Assembly: GCA_026129765.1 (NCBI GenBank)
Contig: JAHCHP010000008.1
Location: 62,001 to 126,000 of the forward strand
Length of the DNA stretch: 64,000 bases
From: Fimbriimonadia bacterium
GTDB taxonomy: Bacteria; Armatimonadota; Fimbriimonadia; Fimbriimonadales; GBS-DC
Direction of reading: 5' to 3'
Shown: one piece after another, positions 11,659 to 20,774 of the stretch
How the letters are laid out: each line of letters opens with the position of its first letter
Position numbering within the stretch: position 1 is the first letter of the stretch
The notes under the pieces: model-generated
Seen by the model: only the letters and a program-made list of their open reading frames with translations
Told to the model about the DNA's origin: nothing
Database searches by the model: none
Translations under genes and position numbers: made by a program

Positions 11659-14600
11659 ATGGATCGGACATCGGGCGGCTTTCTGAGCCGGGACGCGCTT
11701 TGGAGCGTGTTACTCATTCTTTTTTTAGTTGCAGGCTTAATCACCCTCGTGCAGAGTGAGACCCCGCGCGGCAGAGTCGCGGGCATCGTCATCGCCAAAG
11801 AGACCAACCAACCCCTTCCTAATGCGTGGGGAAACTTCAATGCCGAAAGCAAAGAAGGCGGCACATGGTCGTTCCGAACCGACAGTCAAGGCAGATTCTC
11901 GATTCCGGAAATGCCCGCAGGCACTTATTCTCTCTATGTTTATACCCGCGCTCATCGCCTCGAGCTGAAAGCCTTTCAACTGCAGGAAGGCGAACGCCAA
12001 GAACTGACCCTCGCGCTGGAACCGCAAGAGCCGTTCCTCAATATCATCAACCCGCAAGCGGTTCATTTGCCCGGCGAAGAGGTCAAAATCGGGATCACCG
12101 GTTTCGTCCCCAACCGCGACACCCTCAAAACCACCATATACCGCCTTGCGCTGCCCGACCGCATGTCCGTCGCCATGAACGATTTGATCGACACCTTAGA
12201 AACCACGCGCAACGGCTGGTGGTATGGCTCCGACCGCTGGCGCAAGCAACTCGCGAAATTGCGCCCTCTGCTCAAAACTGTTTCGGTCGAAGAGTCACCC
12301 ATCAAAGGACGCGACGTGGAGGGCGTTTTCCTGCATTACCTGCCCCTCAAACTGCCTGCCGAAGGCATCTATCTTGTGGAGCTGGACGCGGGAACGATGA
12401 GGCAAGTCGCCCTCGTTTCTGTCACCTCCGTCGCGTTGATCTCCAAATATGCTGAAGACGGCGCGGTCTATGCCTGGACCACCGATCTGCGTTCAGGTAA
12501 ACCGATCGCGAATGTCGCCGTCGAGGGATGGAATGACCAGCGCGAAGCGGGACACTCCACCGCGCGCAAACTCTCCGAAGCCCAGACAAACAACGAGGGA
12601 ATCGCGCGGCTCAACGCAGGAAGAGCGCAAAACGGCAGCCAACAGATGTACCTGATCGCCCGTATGGGCAGCCAGCGCGCGCCTGTCGCTTGGGTAAAAT
12701 TGTGGAATCCCTACGCGCCTCGAGTGGATCAAAACCTAAACGGCGCGATCTATTCCGACCGCCCTGTCTATCGCCCCGGACATACCGTTCATTTCAAAGG
12801 TATCCTGCGCGAAAAAACAGGCAGCGGCTACCGGATGCTTGCATCCAATACGCCCGTCCGAGTGAGCGTTACCGATCCCAACGACAACGAAATCTACCGC
12901 AAAGAACTGAGTCTGCAAGGTTTTAGCCGGTTCCATGGCAGCCTAACCTTGAATCCAGAAGCGAAATCTGGCTCATATAGTGTCACCGCGCAGGTGAACG
13001 GCAGGCAAGTCAATGGCAGGTTCCAAGTCGCTGCTTACCGAAAACCCACCTTCAAAATCAAGATGACGCCCTCTCAGAAGTTCTATCTGCCCAACGAAAG
13101 CGCGCGAATCGAGCTGAATGCGGACTACTATTTTGGGATGCCGGTGGGCGGCGCGAAAGTCTACTACACGCTCTACCGGATGCCCCTCTACAGTTGGATG
13201 GAATATGACCCTGAAGAGGCTGCCTTTTTTGAGGAGGAGTACGAATACAGCTACTATGGCGAATATGTGATGAACGGTGAAACTCGCGCCGATGACCAAG
13301 GGCGCGCCTTCATCTCGATCAGTCCTTCCGACCTTAAGCCGAAAAACGAGCGAACAAGCCCCTACGATTCGCCCAGCGGCTACCGCTATACCGTGCAGGC
13401 AACGGTGGAGGCGGGAGGTTATGAGTATGTGGAGGCGAAAACGGAGTTCAAGGTGGTGCCGGGCGCATGGCAAATTGGCTTGCATACCGAACCTTCCTTC
13501 ACTTTACCGAATCAGCCCGTCACGTTCCGTTTGGTGGTGACCGACAGAGAAACGGAAGCCCCCCAGCAGACCACCGTAACTTGGCGAGCCGGTTTGGTGG
13601 AATGGCGCGGTCAACAGGAAGAGGTTCTTTGGGATCCCATTCAAGGCGGTCAATCGGGCAGCGTAACCACAAATGAAAAAGGCGAAGCCGCTTGGGAGTT
13701 TAATACCGACCGCGCAGGCTCTTGGATTGTGGAAATTACGACGGTCGACCCAAAAGGCAACCGTATCGTCACGCGCGATTGGCTTTGGGTCTCGGACTAC
13801 AGGCGAGACTACCCTCGCCCGCCCAGCATGCCCGCCCTGCAGATCGAGACCGACAAACGCGCCTATCAACCCGGTGAAACCTTGCGCTTAGCCGTTCGCA
13901 GCCGGGTGCAAGAGGGCTGGGTATGGGTCACACTGGAAGGCGATCAGCTGAAAGAGTCGAGAGTCGTCGCGCTGAAGAACGGCGAAGCGATGGTGGAAAT
14001 CCCTATTGATGCAGGCTCGATTCCCTCCGCCTACGTCAGCGCATGCTTAGTCAGCCAGAAACGATTCTCCAGTCAAACCGAAAGCATCCGGGTCGGGTCC
14101 CAAGACCAAAAATTGAAACTATCCATTCAGACCGACAAGACGCAATATGAACCCCGCGAAACGGTTCAAATCCGGGTGCAGGCAACCACCGAAACCGGCA
14201 AGCCGGTTCAAACCGATTTGTCATTGGCGGTGGTGGACGAGTCGATTTACGCCATTCGCGAAGACAACCCGAACCTGCTCTACAACACCTTTTATGCCCG
14301 CCGCGCCAACCGTGTCGGAACGGTCTACTCTTTCCCCTGGCTCGCGCTGCAGGGCGACAAAGGAACATCGGAAACGGTTCGCCGCGAGTTCCTGGATACT
14401 GCGCTGTGGCTGCCCGCATTGATGACGGATGCAAATGGGCGCGCCTCCGCCTCGGTCCGTTTGCCTGACAATCTGACTCAATGGCGAGTAACTGCCGTGG
14501 GTCATACTCAAAACACCAGTGTGGGGTATCAAACCGCCAAGTTCACATGCGCCAAAGAGTTCATGGCACGCCTCTCCATCCCCCCGGTGATGACCGAAGG

Positions 14601-16512
14601 CGACACCGTGACCGCCAGCGCGATCCTCAGCAACAACGGCTCACAAGAGCAGCAGGCAACTGTTGAGTTTGTGGACGGCAGTCAAACCCGCAGCCAGCAA
14701 ACCCGGGTGGAGCCAGGCAAGTCCGTCACGCTCACTTGGGACTATCAAGCGGGTGAAGCGACCGCCTCCCTTCCGCTTCTTATCCGCGCCCGAACGGACA
14801 GCGGCAAACAGGACGCCGAAGAGAAACGAATCGCGATACTGCCCTTCGCCTTCAAACAACAGGTGAACCGCAACCTTTGGCTGAATAACTCGAACGGCGC
14901 ATTCAGTTTCACTATCGACGATGCCTCTGTTCTAAATTACTCCAAGCTGGAAGCGCATATCGCGCCTTCGCTCTTCTCGCCTATCGCCCGCGCCTTGGAA
15001 TATCTGATCGGCTATCCCTATGGATGCACCGAACAGACCATTAGTCAATTTGTCGCCACTCTGCTGGCGTTCCGCGCGCTCAAAGAACAAGGCTTCGATG
15101 TTTCCGAATATGAGCGTGTTGTGCCGGACATGGTTCAAACCGGATTGGGAAGGCTTTACCGATTCCAAACCTACTCCAACGGCTGGGGATGGTGGGAAGC
15201 GGATACCACGAATCTCTTCATGACCGCCTACGTGATGCGCGGGTTGACGCTGGCGCAGCGAATGGGCGCGCCCGTGAACGACCGGGTTTACAACACCGGC
15301 AGGGGCGCACTGCAACAACTCATCGAGCAAACGTTGAGCTATCCTTCCGACCCCGAACGCTTCGACTGGGATGATTATGCCTACGCGCTCTTCGCCTATG
15401 CCGAATCGGGTGGCGGGTTCAACCCGCAGTACCTGCAATGGCAAAACAGGAAAGGCTACCCAATGACGACGTATGGTCAAACGATGATCGCGCTCGCGTT
15501 ACACCGTTGGGGACGCGCCGACCAAGCGCAGGCAATCTTGGACAGCGTCTTGCGTAGCGCGGAACGAACGGGTATTGGGCTTCACTGGAACTCGACCCGC
15601 GCAGAACAGCCCTATCGCTGGATCACTGACGAAGAAACCACCGCTTGGGTGATGATCGCCGCCATGCGTCTAAACACGCTGACTCCCGGCGAACTGCAAT
15701 CGGTGGCGGAATGGCTGTTGTCGCGACGGCAGGGCGGAGGCTGGTACTCCACCAAAGATACCGCCGCGATATTAGAGGCACTTGTGGAATACACGCTGCG
15801 CTACTGGCAGCCCGGTTCCTCTGCAGGTTCCGCTGAGTTGACATTTGAGTTGAACGGCGTCGCGATTGGAACCCACCGCGTGGAACCGGGCGACTCGTTC
15901 CGTCCAGAAACGGTTTTGCCGGTTGACTTACGCTCTCTGGGGCAGGGCGAACACACGCTGTCAGTTAAATCAAAAGGCGGAAAGCCGGTCTTTGTCTCAG
16001 TGCAATTCATGCATAGCCGCCGTTTGCCTGAAAGCGAATCGCCCGTTGTTTCGGGCAAACAGACATTGGAACGAACTTACTGGTTAGTGCGCTCTGTCGG
16101 CACGGATCGTAATGGAAACCCTGTCGTCAATGAAAGTCGGCTCCAGAGCGGCGACTCTGTGCCTGCAGGCAGTCTGATCCGGGTCAAGATTCGGGGCAAG
16201 GGCTGGAAAGAGACAGGCGCAAGCCACTTGATATTGGAAGACCCGCTGCCCGCGGGCTGTCGTCCGTCCGTCGCTGACCTACCCACCAGTCTCGAAACCG
16301 AGTATGGCTACAACAACTTTTACGCGCAGGAGACTCGAGATGACCGGGTGCTTGCCTATTGCCATTACCTCTGGTCCGACGAACTGGAATATGATTACCT
16401 TCTGCGGGCAGAAGTGCCGGGCGAGTATCGCATGTTGCCTGCGCAAGTCGCGACGATGTACCGGGATCTGTCGGCGCAAAGCGGCGCGTTTCGCCTTAAA
16501 ATCAGTCGATAG
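11659..16512 (+). CDS. Bacterial alpha-2-macroglobulin with thioester motif
   Basis: The 1617-residue product traps proteases in the envelope. An N-terminal membrane anchor (LWSVLLILFLVAGLITLV) leads to a carboxypeptidase-regulatory-like beta domain (GRVAGIVIAKETNQPLPNAW), then macroglobulin domains with the typical PVYRPGHTVHFKGILRE and LSLAVVDESIYAI. The thioester site YPYGCTEQT has Cys1123 and Gln1126, followed by the alpha/alpha toroid TED domain (GWGWWEADTTN) and a C-terminal domain. GGAGG at 11642-11646 supports the ATG at 11659. The neighbouring pbpC often seen beside bacterial macroglobulins is absent. A serpin is encoded at 44.8-46.0 kb, so the cell carries two protease-inhibitor types. 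Confidence 0.93.
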   Translation: MDRTSGGFLSRDALWSVLLILFLVAGLITLVQSETPRGRVAGIVIAKETNQPLPNAWGNFNAESKEGGTWSFRTDSQGRFSIPEMPAGTYSLYVYTRAHRLELKAFQLQEGERQELTLALEPQEPFLNIINPQAVHLPGEEVKIGITGFVPNRDTLKTTIYRLALPDRMSVAMNDLIDTLETTRNGWWYGSDRWRKQLAKLRPLLKTVSVEESPIKGRDVEGVFLHYLPLKLPAEGIYLVELDAGTMRQVALVSVTSVALISKYAEDGAVYAWTTDLRSGKPIANVAVEGWNDQREAGHSTARKLSEAQTNNEGIARLNAGRAQNGSQQMYLIARMGSQRAPVAWVKLWNPYAPRVDQNLNGAIYSDRPVYRPGHTVHFKGILREKTGSGYRMLASNTPVRVSVTDPNDNEIYRKELSLQGFSRFHGSLTLNPEAKSGSYSVTAQVNGRQVNGRFQVAAYRKPTFKIKMTPSQKFYLPNESARIELNADYYFGMPVGGAKVYYTLYRMPLYSWMEYDPEEAAFFEEEYEYSYYGEYVMNGETRADDQGRAFISISPSDLKPKNERTSPYDSPSGYRYTVQATVEAGGYEYVEAKTEFKVVPGAWQIGLHTEPSFTLPNQPVTFRLVVTDRETEAPQQTTVTWRAGLVEWRGQQEEVLWDPIQGGQSGSVTTNEKGEAAWEFNTDRAGSWIVEITTVDPKGNRIVTRDWLWVSDYRRDYPRPPSMPALQIETDKRAYQPGETLRLAVRSRVQEGWVWVTLEGDQLKESRVVALKNGEAMVEIPIDAGSIPSAYVSACLVSQKRFSSQTESIRVGSQDQKLKLSIQTDKTQYEPRETVQIRVQATTETGKPVQTDLSLAVVDESIYAIREDNPNLLYNTFYARRANRVGTVYSFPWLALQGDKGTSETVRREFLDTALWLPALMTDANGRASASVRLPDNLTQWRVTAVGHTQNTSVGYQTAKFTCAKEFMARLSIPPVMTEGDTVTASAILSNNGSQEQQATVEFVDGSQTRSQQTRVEPGKSVTLTWDYQAGEATASLPLLIRARTDSGKQDAEEKRIAILPFAFKQQVNRNLWLNNSNGAFSFTIDDASVLNYSKLEAHIAPSLFSPIARALEYLIGYPYGCTEQTISQFVATLLAFRALKEQGFDVSEYERVVPDMVQTGLGRLYRFQTYSNGWGWWEADTTNLFMTAYVMRGLTLAQRMGAPVNDRVYNTGRGALQQLIEQTLSYPSDPERFDWDDYAYALFAYAESGGGFNPQYLQWQNRKGYPMTTYGQTMIALALHRWGRADQAQAILDSVLRSAERTGIGLHWNSTRAEQPYRWITDEETTAWVMIAAMRLNTLTPGELQSVAEWLLSRRQGGGWYSTKDTAAILEALVEYTLRYWQPGSSAGSAELTFELNGVAIGTHRVEPGDSFRPETVLPVDLRSLGQGEHTLSVKSKGGKPVFVSVQFMHSRRLPESESPVVSGKQTLERTYWLVRSVGTDRNGNPVVNESRLQSGDSVPAGSLIRVKIRGKGWKETGASHLILEDPLPAGCRPSVADLPTSLETEYGYNNFYAQETRDDRVLAYCHYLWSDELEYDYLLRAEVPGEYRMLPAQVATMYRDLSAQSGAFRLKISR

Positions 16513-16526
16513 GCGGTTTCTGGCGG

Positions 16527-16532
16527 TATAAT
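16527..16532 (+). promoter_or_regulatory. -10 element for the DUF433/DUF5615 pair
   Basis: TATAAT in the context GGCGGTATAATTTC stands 23 bases before the ATG of the DUF433 gene, and AAGAGGAA at about 16537-16543 is a good ribosome binding site. No -35 match is clear. Confidence 0.45.
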
Positions 16533-16554
16533 TTCTAAGAGGAATTTTTTATCC

Positions 16555-16785
16555 ATGAAATATGAACGTATTACGATCAACCCGAACCAGATGGCAGGCG
16601 TCCTTTGTATTCGCGGGTTACGCATTCCTGTCGCGACCATCATTGAAATGTTGGCACAAGGCATGACGCGCGAACAAATTCTCGCTGCCTATCCCGATTT
16701 AACCTTTGATGACATCACTGAGGCATTACAGTTTGCTGCTGAAACCTTACGAGAAAGAGAGATGCCGCTGGTGGAAGCGTCATGA
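16555..16785 (+). CDS. DUF433 domain antitoxin
   Basis: The 76-residue product is a complete DUF433 protein: [20 protein letters not shown], then [20 protein letters not shown] and [19 protein letters not shown]433 proteins are small DNA-binding antitoxins that usually precede a DUF5615 PIN-like toxin, which is exactly the downstream frame here. The stop overlaps the ATG of that toxin (ATGA). Start is fixed by a good ribosome binding site and a -10 element. With the toxin frameshifted (see next entry) the antitoxin may now be an orphan. Confidence 0.88.
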   Translation: MKYERITINPNQMAGVLCIRGLRIPVATIIEMLAQGMTREQILAAYPDLTFDDITEALQFAAETLREREMPLVEAS

Positions 16786-17167
16786 AATTTTTGGTAGACA
16801 ATGCTCTCTCGCCAATAGTTTCAGAAGGATTGTCTCAAGCAGGGTACGATGCGGTGCACGTAAGAGATTACATATGCAGGCAGCACATGATGAGGATATC
16901 TTGACAAGGGCAACATCAGAAGGAAGAACGATTATTTCCGCAGACACTGATTTTAGCACGTTATTGGCAACTCATGCGCAAGCATTCCCCAGCGTGATAT
17001 TGTTTCGTGGTGATATACCCAGACATCCTGAGAAGCAAGTCTCGCTTTTGATGCTAAACTTACCATCTTTGACTTCGGCAATCGAGAGTGGAAGCACTAT
17101 TGTGTTCAAAGGTGATCGAGTAAGAATACGTCCCTTGCCAATTAGCAGCGCCAATAATCCTTCTTAA
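16782..17167 (+). pseudogene. DUF5615 PIN-like toxin, frameshifted
   Basis: From ATG 16782 the frame reads [20 protein letters not shown] and [10 protein letters not shown], the normal start of DUF5615 toxins with the conserved D6, but then stops within ten codons. The family sequence resumes in another frame at 16874: [20 protein letters not shown], then ISADTDFSTLLATH, ending at 17167. One missing base between HVRDY and MQAAHDE explains the break. Either the toxin is dead, or the base is a sequencing error in a metagenomic assembly, or a frameshift occurs during decoding. No slippery heptamer is obvious at the junction. Confidence 0.82.
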
Positions 17168-17212
17168 AACCTGTCTTTTTTTACTTTTTTTTATTTCCGT
17201 TATATCTCCCGT

Positions 17213-18079
17213 TCACCACCGTAACTTGGGAGGGAAATATTCCGCGATCAACTCCTCATAATAGGGGCGCAGTTCTGTCACATCAGGACGTTCATCGCTC
17301 TTGGAATAGAGGTCGTAAGGATTGAACGCGCGCACCCATCCCATCAGCGCGCGATCCTTTTCATTCATCAGATAATCATACGCGCCTTCGCGATGAGCCG
17401 GGTAAAAAGAGTGATAGCGAATCATCGCCAATGCTTCTTCGGGCAGATAATCTTTCACGACATGATAAAGATACTCATCATGCCCCCAAGACAAGTGAAC
17501 GTTATCCAGCCCTGTATGGAGGTCGTAGATGCCCATCTCTGACTGGTATTCCGGTCTCTGTGAATCGGGGTTCTCTTGGAAAAACTCGTGGAACACGATC
17601 TTATCCGAAAAAGCGCATCCTACTGGGAAGGTATCGCCCACCACTGCCCATTGCGGCTCGCCATAGAGACACAAGATTTTGCCTAAATCGTGGATTAAAC
17701 CGGTAAGAATAAACCAGCGCGGATGACCCGCCTGACGAATCGCCTCCGCTGCCTGCAGCAAATGCTCCAACTGCGATAAATCGGTATCGGGGTCGCTGTC
17801 ATCCACCAGCGTATTGAGGAACTCCATCGCCTCCCAAATGCCCATGACTCGCTTGTCAAGGCTCAAATACTCCTGCTTTTTCGCCCGGACAAAATCCAGA
17901 GTTTGATAGCGGTGATTCAAGCGGTAAAACTCCCTTACCGAGGGGCGCGCGTTCGCTTCATAATTTCGAAACTCATGCGCCTGCTTCGTGCCTTCTTCGG
18001 GATACCGTTCCTGAAGAAACTCCTCCCACTCTTCCATATCGTTCAAAGGTTCATGTTCTGCGCGCGCGTTATCCTGCAT
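17213..18079 (-). CDS. Inositol oxygenase (MIOX family)
   Basis: The 288-residue product oxidises myo-inositol to D-glucuronate with a di-iron centre. It shows the MIOX signature throughout: MQAAEAIR-type helix before [19 protein letters not shown] (HD pair), [34 protein letters not shown] and [16 protein letters not shown] chose ATG 18079, preceded by GGGAGGAGTGAACC, over an upstream TTG at 18112. The enzyme is common in eukaryotes and scattered in bacteria. No inositol transporter or uronate isomerase is adjacent; a xylulokinase lies at 55.6 kb but a link is only a guess. It is divergent from the HEAT-repeat gene. Confidence 0.92.
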   Translation of the reverse strand: MQDNARAEHEPLNDMEEWEEFLQERYPEEGTKQAHEFRNYEANARPSVREFYRLNHRYQTLDFVRAKKQEYLSLDKRVMGIWEAMEFLNTLVDDSDPDTDLSQLEHLLQAAEAIRQAGHPRWFILTGLIHDLGKILCLYGEPQWAVVGDTFPVGCAFSDKIVFHEFFQENPDSQRPEYQSEMGIYDLHTGLDNVHLSWGHDEYLYHVVKDYLPEEALAMIRYHSFYPAHREGAYDYLMNEKDRALMGWVRAFNPYDLYSKSDERPDVTELRPYYEELIAEYFPPKLRW

Positions 18080-18156
18080 TGGTTCACTCCTCCCTTTTTG
18101 AGTATACCTCAATTGTCGGAGGTCAACTCAGCAGGAAGGTGACTCAAAATTCCAAC

Positions 18157-18240
18157 AGCAGATGCCTCGGCTACGCTCGGCATGACACGATACTTGGATT
18201 CCGCCCCACTGTCATTCTGAGCTTAGCGAAGAATCTGTAT
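18157..18240. repeat. Dispersed repeat between inositol oxygenase and HEAT-repeat gene
   Basis: AGCAGATGCCTCGGCTACGC followed by TCGGCATGAC is an inverted copy of the family seen at 1198-1352. A second related motif, GTCATTCTGAGCTTAGCGAA followed by GAATCTG, follows directly. The open frame running through this stretch ahead of 18340 is therefore not counted as coding. Confidence 0.6.
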
Positions 18241-18339
18241 TTTCAAACACCGGTTTCCCGCATACGTGAGAATAACGACAGGTTTAGAGACATCTTTCTG
18301 CAGGAAAGTGCGCCCAAAGAACGAATCCTATTCCACAGT

Positions 18340-19755
18340 ATGGGACGTTGGATGGGTTGGATTCTACTGCTGGTCGTTGCCTCTCTCATCATCGGTTCAG
18401 CCATCAATAACAACATGAGCACGAACCGCTTACTGGCAAATGCAACCAGCCGCCAGACAGAGACACAGAAAAACGCGCTGACCACTTTGTCAGAACGCGA
18501 GGATTTCTTCGACCTGCTCCAGTCCCGCCCCACCGATGAGCGGTTGCGGATTGCGGAAGGGGTCGAACAACTCAATAACCCGGTAGGTATAAAAGTGGGA
18601 CTGGCGATGTTGAGAGACCCGGAACCCCGCGTTCGAGAACGTTTCCTACAAGCCCTCCAGAAAATCGCGACGCCCAATCTCGATTCTTTTATCGACGGGT
18701 TGAAAAACGGTGACTCCAATGTCAAAAATGGCGCGGTCACCGTGATGGCAGCCGTGGGCGCGCCCAGCCTGCCGGTCGCGCTGAAAGCGATTGAAGACAG
18801 CGCGGCGCGCGGCGCGGCAGGCGATGTGCTGACAAAATTGGGAAAAATCAGTGTGCCGGGATTGCTGGATATCTTAAACAAGACAGAAGACGAGGCGATC
18901 AAGCTCTTCGTTATCGAGACCCTGGGCAAAATCGGCGATACTCGCGCCACTGCCGCTATCCAAAAATATTTGAGCCTTCCCCCTGAAAAGCGGCGGATTG
19001 TGATTAGCGCGTTGGGACTGATAGGCGATCCCGCTTCAGAAGCAGACCTGTCGCGCGCGCTCCAAAATCAGGAAGAGGATGCCGACGCCCGCGTGCAAGC
19101 CGCTTTGGGATTAGGGAAAATCGGTTCTCCTAAGGCAGCGCAATTGCTGGTGAAGTCGCTCAATGACCCAAACCTGCGCATCGTCGATGCCTGCGTTACC
19201 GGGTTGCAGAGAGCTGGCTCAGCCTCTATTCCGGCGTTGCAGGCGGTTCCCCGAGACCCTGTGATTCGCAATCGCGCGCTCCAAGCGTTAGGGGGTATCC
19301 AGAGCGCGACGGCTGTGTCGATGCTGAAACAAGCCCTAACATCGCCGGACCACCTGATCACAGCGGTCAAAGCGCTGGGCGAAAACGGCAGTCCAGATGC
19401 GATTTCCTCGCTGGTCGAGACCTTGAAACACCCCAATGGCGAGGCAGTGATCTTGGCATCTGACGCGTTATCAAAACTGGGCGAATCCGCGATTCCCGCG
19501 CTGACCGCCACTCTGAAATCGAACAACGATACCGCTGCGTACTATGCGGCGCGCGCGCTGAGCAAGATGGGTGACCCCGCCAAAAACGCGCTTCTGAATG
19601 TCGCGCGCGACCCTAACGCGCGGAAGTTCGCTTTGATCGGTTTGGCGCAAATGCGCGCGCCCGAAGCAAAACCCCTTTTTGAGCAGGCAGCGCGCGACAC
19701 GAACCCAGACCTTCGAACCATCGCGGAACGCGCATTAAAGGGTCTGGAGCCATGA
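18340..19755 (+). CDS. Membrane-anchored HEAT-repeat protein
   Basis: The 471-residue product has one N-terminal membrane helix (GWILLLVVASLIIGSAI) and then more than ten HEAT/PBS-lyase-type repeats of about 30 residues (for example DPEPRVRERFLQALQKI, LGKIGDTRATAAI, LGKIGSPKAAQLL). Such alpha solenoids serve as protein-binding scaffolds; the partner is not shown. I start at ATG 18340 because the upstream part of the open frame crosses a dispersed repeat. The stop overlaps the next start by four bases, so it forms an operon with the small membrane protein and probably the hydrolase. Confidence 0.82.
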   Translation: MGRWMGWILLLVVASLIIGSAINNNMSTNRLLANATSRQTETQKNALTTLSEREDFFDLLQSRPTDERLRIAEGVEQLNNPVGIKVGLAMLRDPEPRVRERFLQALQKIATPNLDSFIDGLKNGDSNVKNGAVTVMAAVGAPSLPVALKAIEDSAARGAAGDVLTKLGKISVPGLLDILNKTEDEAIKLFVIETLGKIGDTRATAAIQKYLSLPPEKRRIVISALGLIGDPASEADLSRALQNQEEDADARVQAALGLGKIGSPKAAQLLVKSLNDPNLRIVDACVTGLQRAGSASIPALQAVPRDPVIRNRALQALGGIQSATAVSMLKQALTSPDHLITAVKALGENGSPDAISSLVETLKHPNGEAVILASDALSKLGESAIPALTATLKSNNDTAAYYAARALSKMGDPAKNALLNVARDPNARKFALIGLAQMRAPEAKPLFEQAARDTNPDLRTIAERALKGLEP

Positions 19756-20075
19756 GACATGTCACCCGCCCCGATTGGTTTGGTAGAGCGCTGGCGGTTC
19801 TCACTTTTTTGGCGGGAATTGGGCTTTTGCTGGTCGTCTTCCGATTAGCTTACCTCTGGTTCCAAGTTCCGCCCCGCGAACTGTTTCGCCCTGCCGAAGG
19901 CAGCGCGCCGGACCTGCAGGGCATTATCAGCGGCGTTTGGGCAAGTATTCGAGGGTTATTACTACTAACTCTCATGGCGTTGGTGGGCGGTATGATCGCG
20001 AACCGGGGAATCCATCTCTACTTCAACACGCGCGCCAGCGAACATTCCAAAGGTGTTATCGATAAAGAAAATTGA
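19752..20075 (+). CDS. Small two-helix membrane protein of unknown function
   Basis: The 107-residue product has two predicted membrane helices, ALAVLTFLAGIGLLLVVFRL and GLLLLTLMALVGGMIA, separated by about 35 residues, and a short charged tail. I do not recognise a family. Its ATG overlaps the stop of the HEAT-repeat gene, and the hydrolase gene follows after 15 bases with GGAGG upstream, so it is co-expressed with both. It may be the membrane partner of the HEAT scaffold; that is inference. Confidence 0.7.
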   Translation: MRHVTRPDWFGRALAVLTFLAGIGLLLVVFRLAYLWFQVPPRELFRPAEGSAPDLQGIISGVWASIRGLLLLTLMALVGGMIANRGIHLYFNTRASEHSKGVIDKEN

Positions 20076-20090
20076 CGGAGGTCAACCATC

Positions 20091-20774
20091 ATGGCTTGGC
20101 AAAATAAAGGAACTGTTGTCAACACAGCCGAGGTACAGGGCTATCTCGCGCTGCCACAAACAACAGGCAGGCATCCGGCTTTAATCATCCTTCACGAGTG
20201 GTGGGGATTAAACGACTGGGTCAAGGAACAAGCGGATAAAGTCGCTCAGGCAGGTTATGTCTGTCTTGCCAGTGATCTGTACCGGGGCAAAGTCGCGAAA
20301 GACGCGGAAGAGGCGCATGAACTGATGCGCGCGCTGCCCGAAGACCGAGCCTTACGGGATATGAAAGCCGCTTTTAATTACCTAAGCAAGCATGCCCGTG
20401 TCCGAGCAGACCGGATCGGCGCAATGGGTTGGTGTATGGGTGGCGGCATGGCGCTCAATCTGGCGGTCAACGAACCTAAACTGAAAGCCTGTGTGATCTA
20501 CTACGGGCGATTGGTCACGGATGAAGCTGCCTTGAAAAAGATCAATGCGTCTGTGCTGGGACTGTTCGGCGATCAAGATCGTGGCATCCCTGTCAGCGAT
20601 GTGGAAGCTTTCCGCGACACGCTGAAACGCTTGAAAAAACAGGTGGAAATCCACATCTACAAAGGCGCGGGGCATGCCTTCGCTAATCAAAATAACGCGC
20701 GCGGCTATCATCCCGCGTCCGCTGCCGACTCATGGCAAAAGACTCGCGATTTCTTGAAACGGACCTTGGGATGA
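20091..20774 (+). CDS. Dienelactone hydrolase family protein
   Basis: The 227-residue alpha/beta hydrolase carries the family triad: Cys115 in GWCMGGG, Asp163 in GDQDRGIP and His195 in GAGHAFAN. The family motif HEWWGLNDW near residue 35 and SDLYRGK are also present. Dienelactone hydrolases open carboxymethylenebutenolide rings, but many relatives act on other esters, so substrate is unknown; no aromatic-degradation genes are near. A ribosome binding site (GGAGG) precedes ATG 20091. The stop overlaps the next gene (ATGA). Cytoplasmic. Confidence 0.9.
   Translation: MAWQNKGTVVNTAEVQGYLALPQTTGRHPALIILHEWWGLNDWVKEQADKVAQAGYVCLASDLYRGKVAKDAEEAHELMRALPEDRALRDMKAAFNYLSKHARVRADRIGAMGWCMGGGMALNLAVNEPKLKACVIYYGRLVTDEAALKKINASVLGLFGDQDRGIPVSDVEAFRDTLKRLKKQVEIHIYKGAGHAFANQNNARGYHPASAADSWQKTRDFLKRTLG

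Noticed and set aside
11505-11759. 84-codon open frame between hsdR and the macroglobulin
   Set aside because: It overlaps the clear start of the macroglobulin by 100 bases, shows no family features and has no ribosome binding site.
18079-18339. N-terminal extension of the HEAT-repeat protein
   Set aside because: The stretch crosses a dispersed repeat, encodes nothing repeat-like, and the membrane helix starts at the ATG at 18340.
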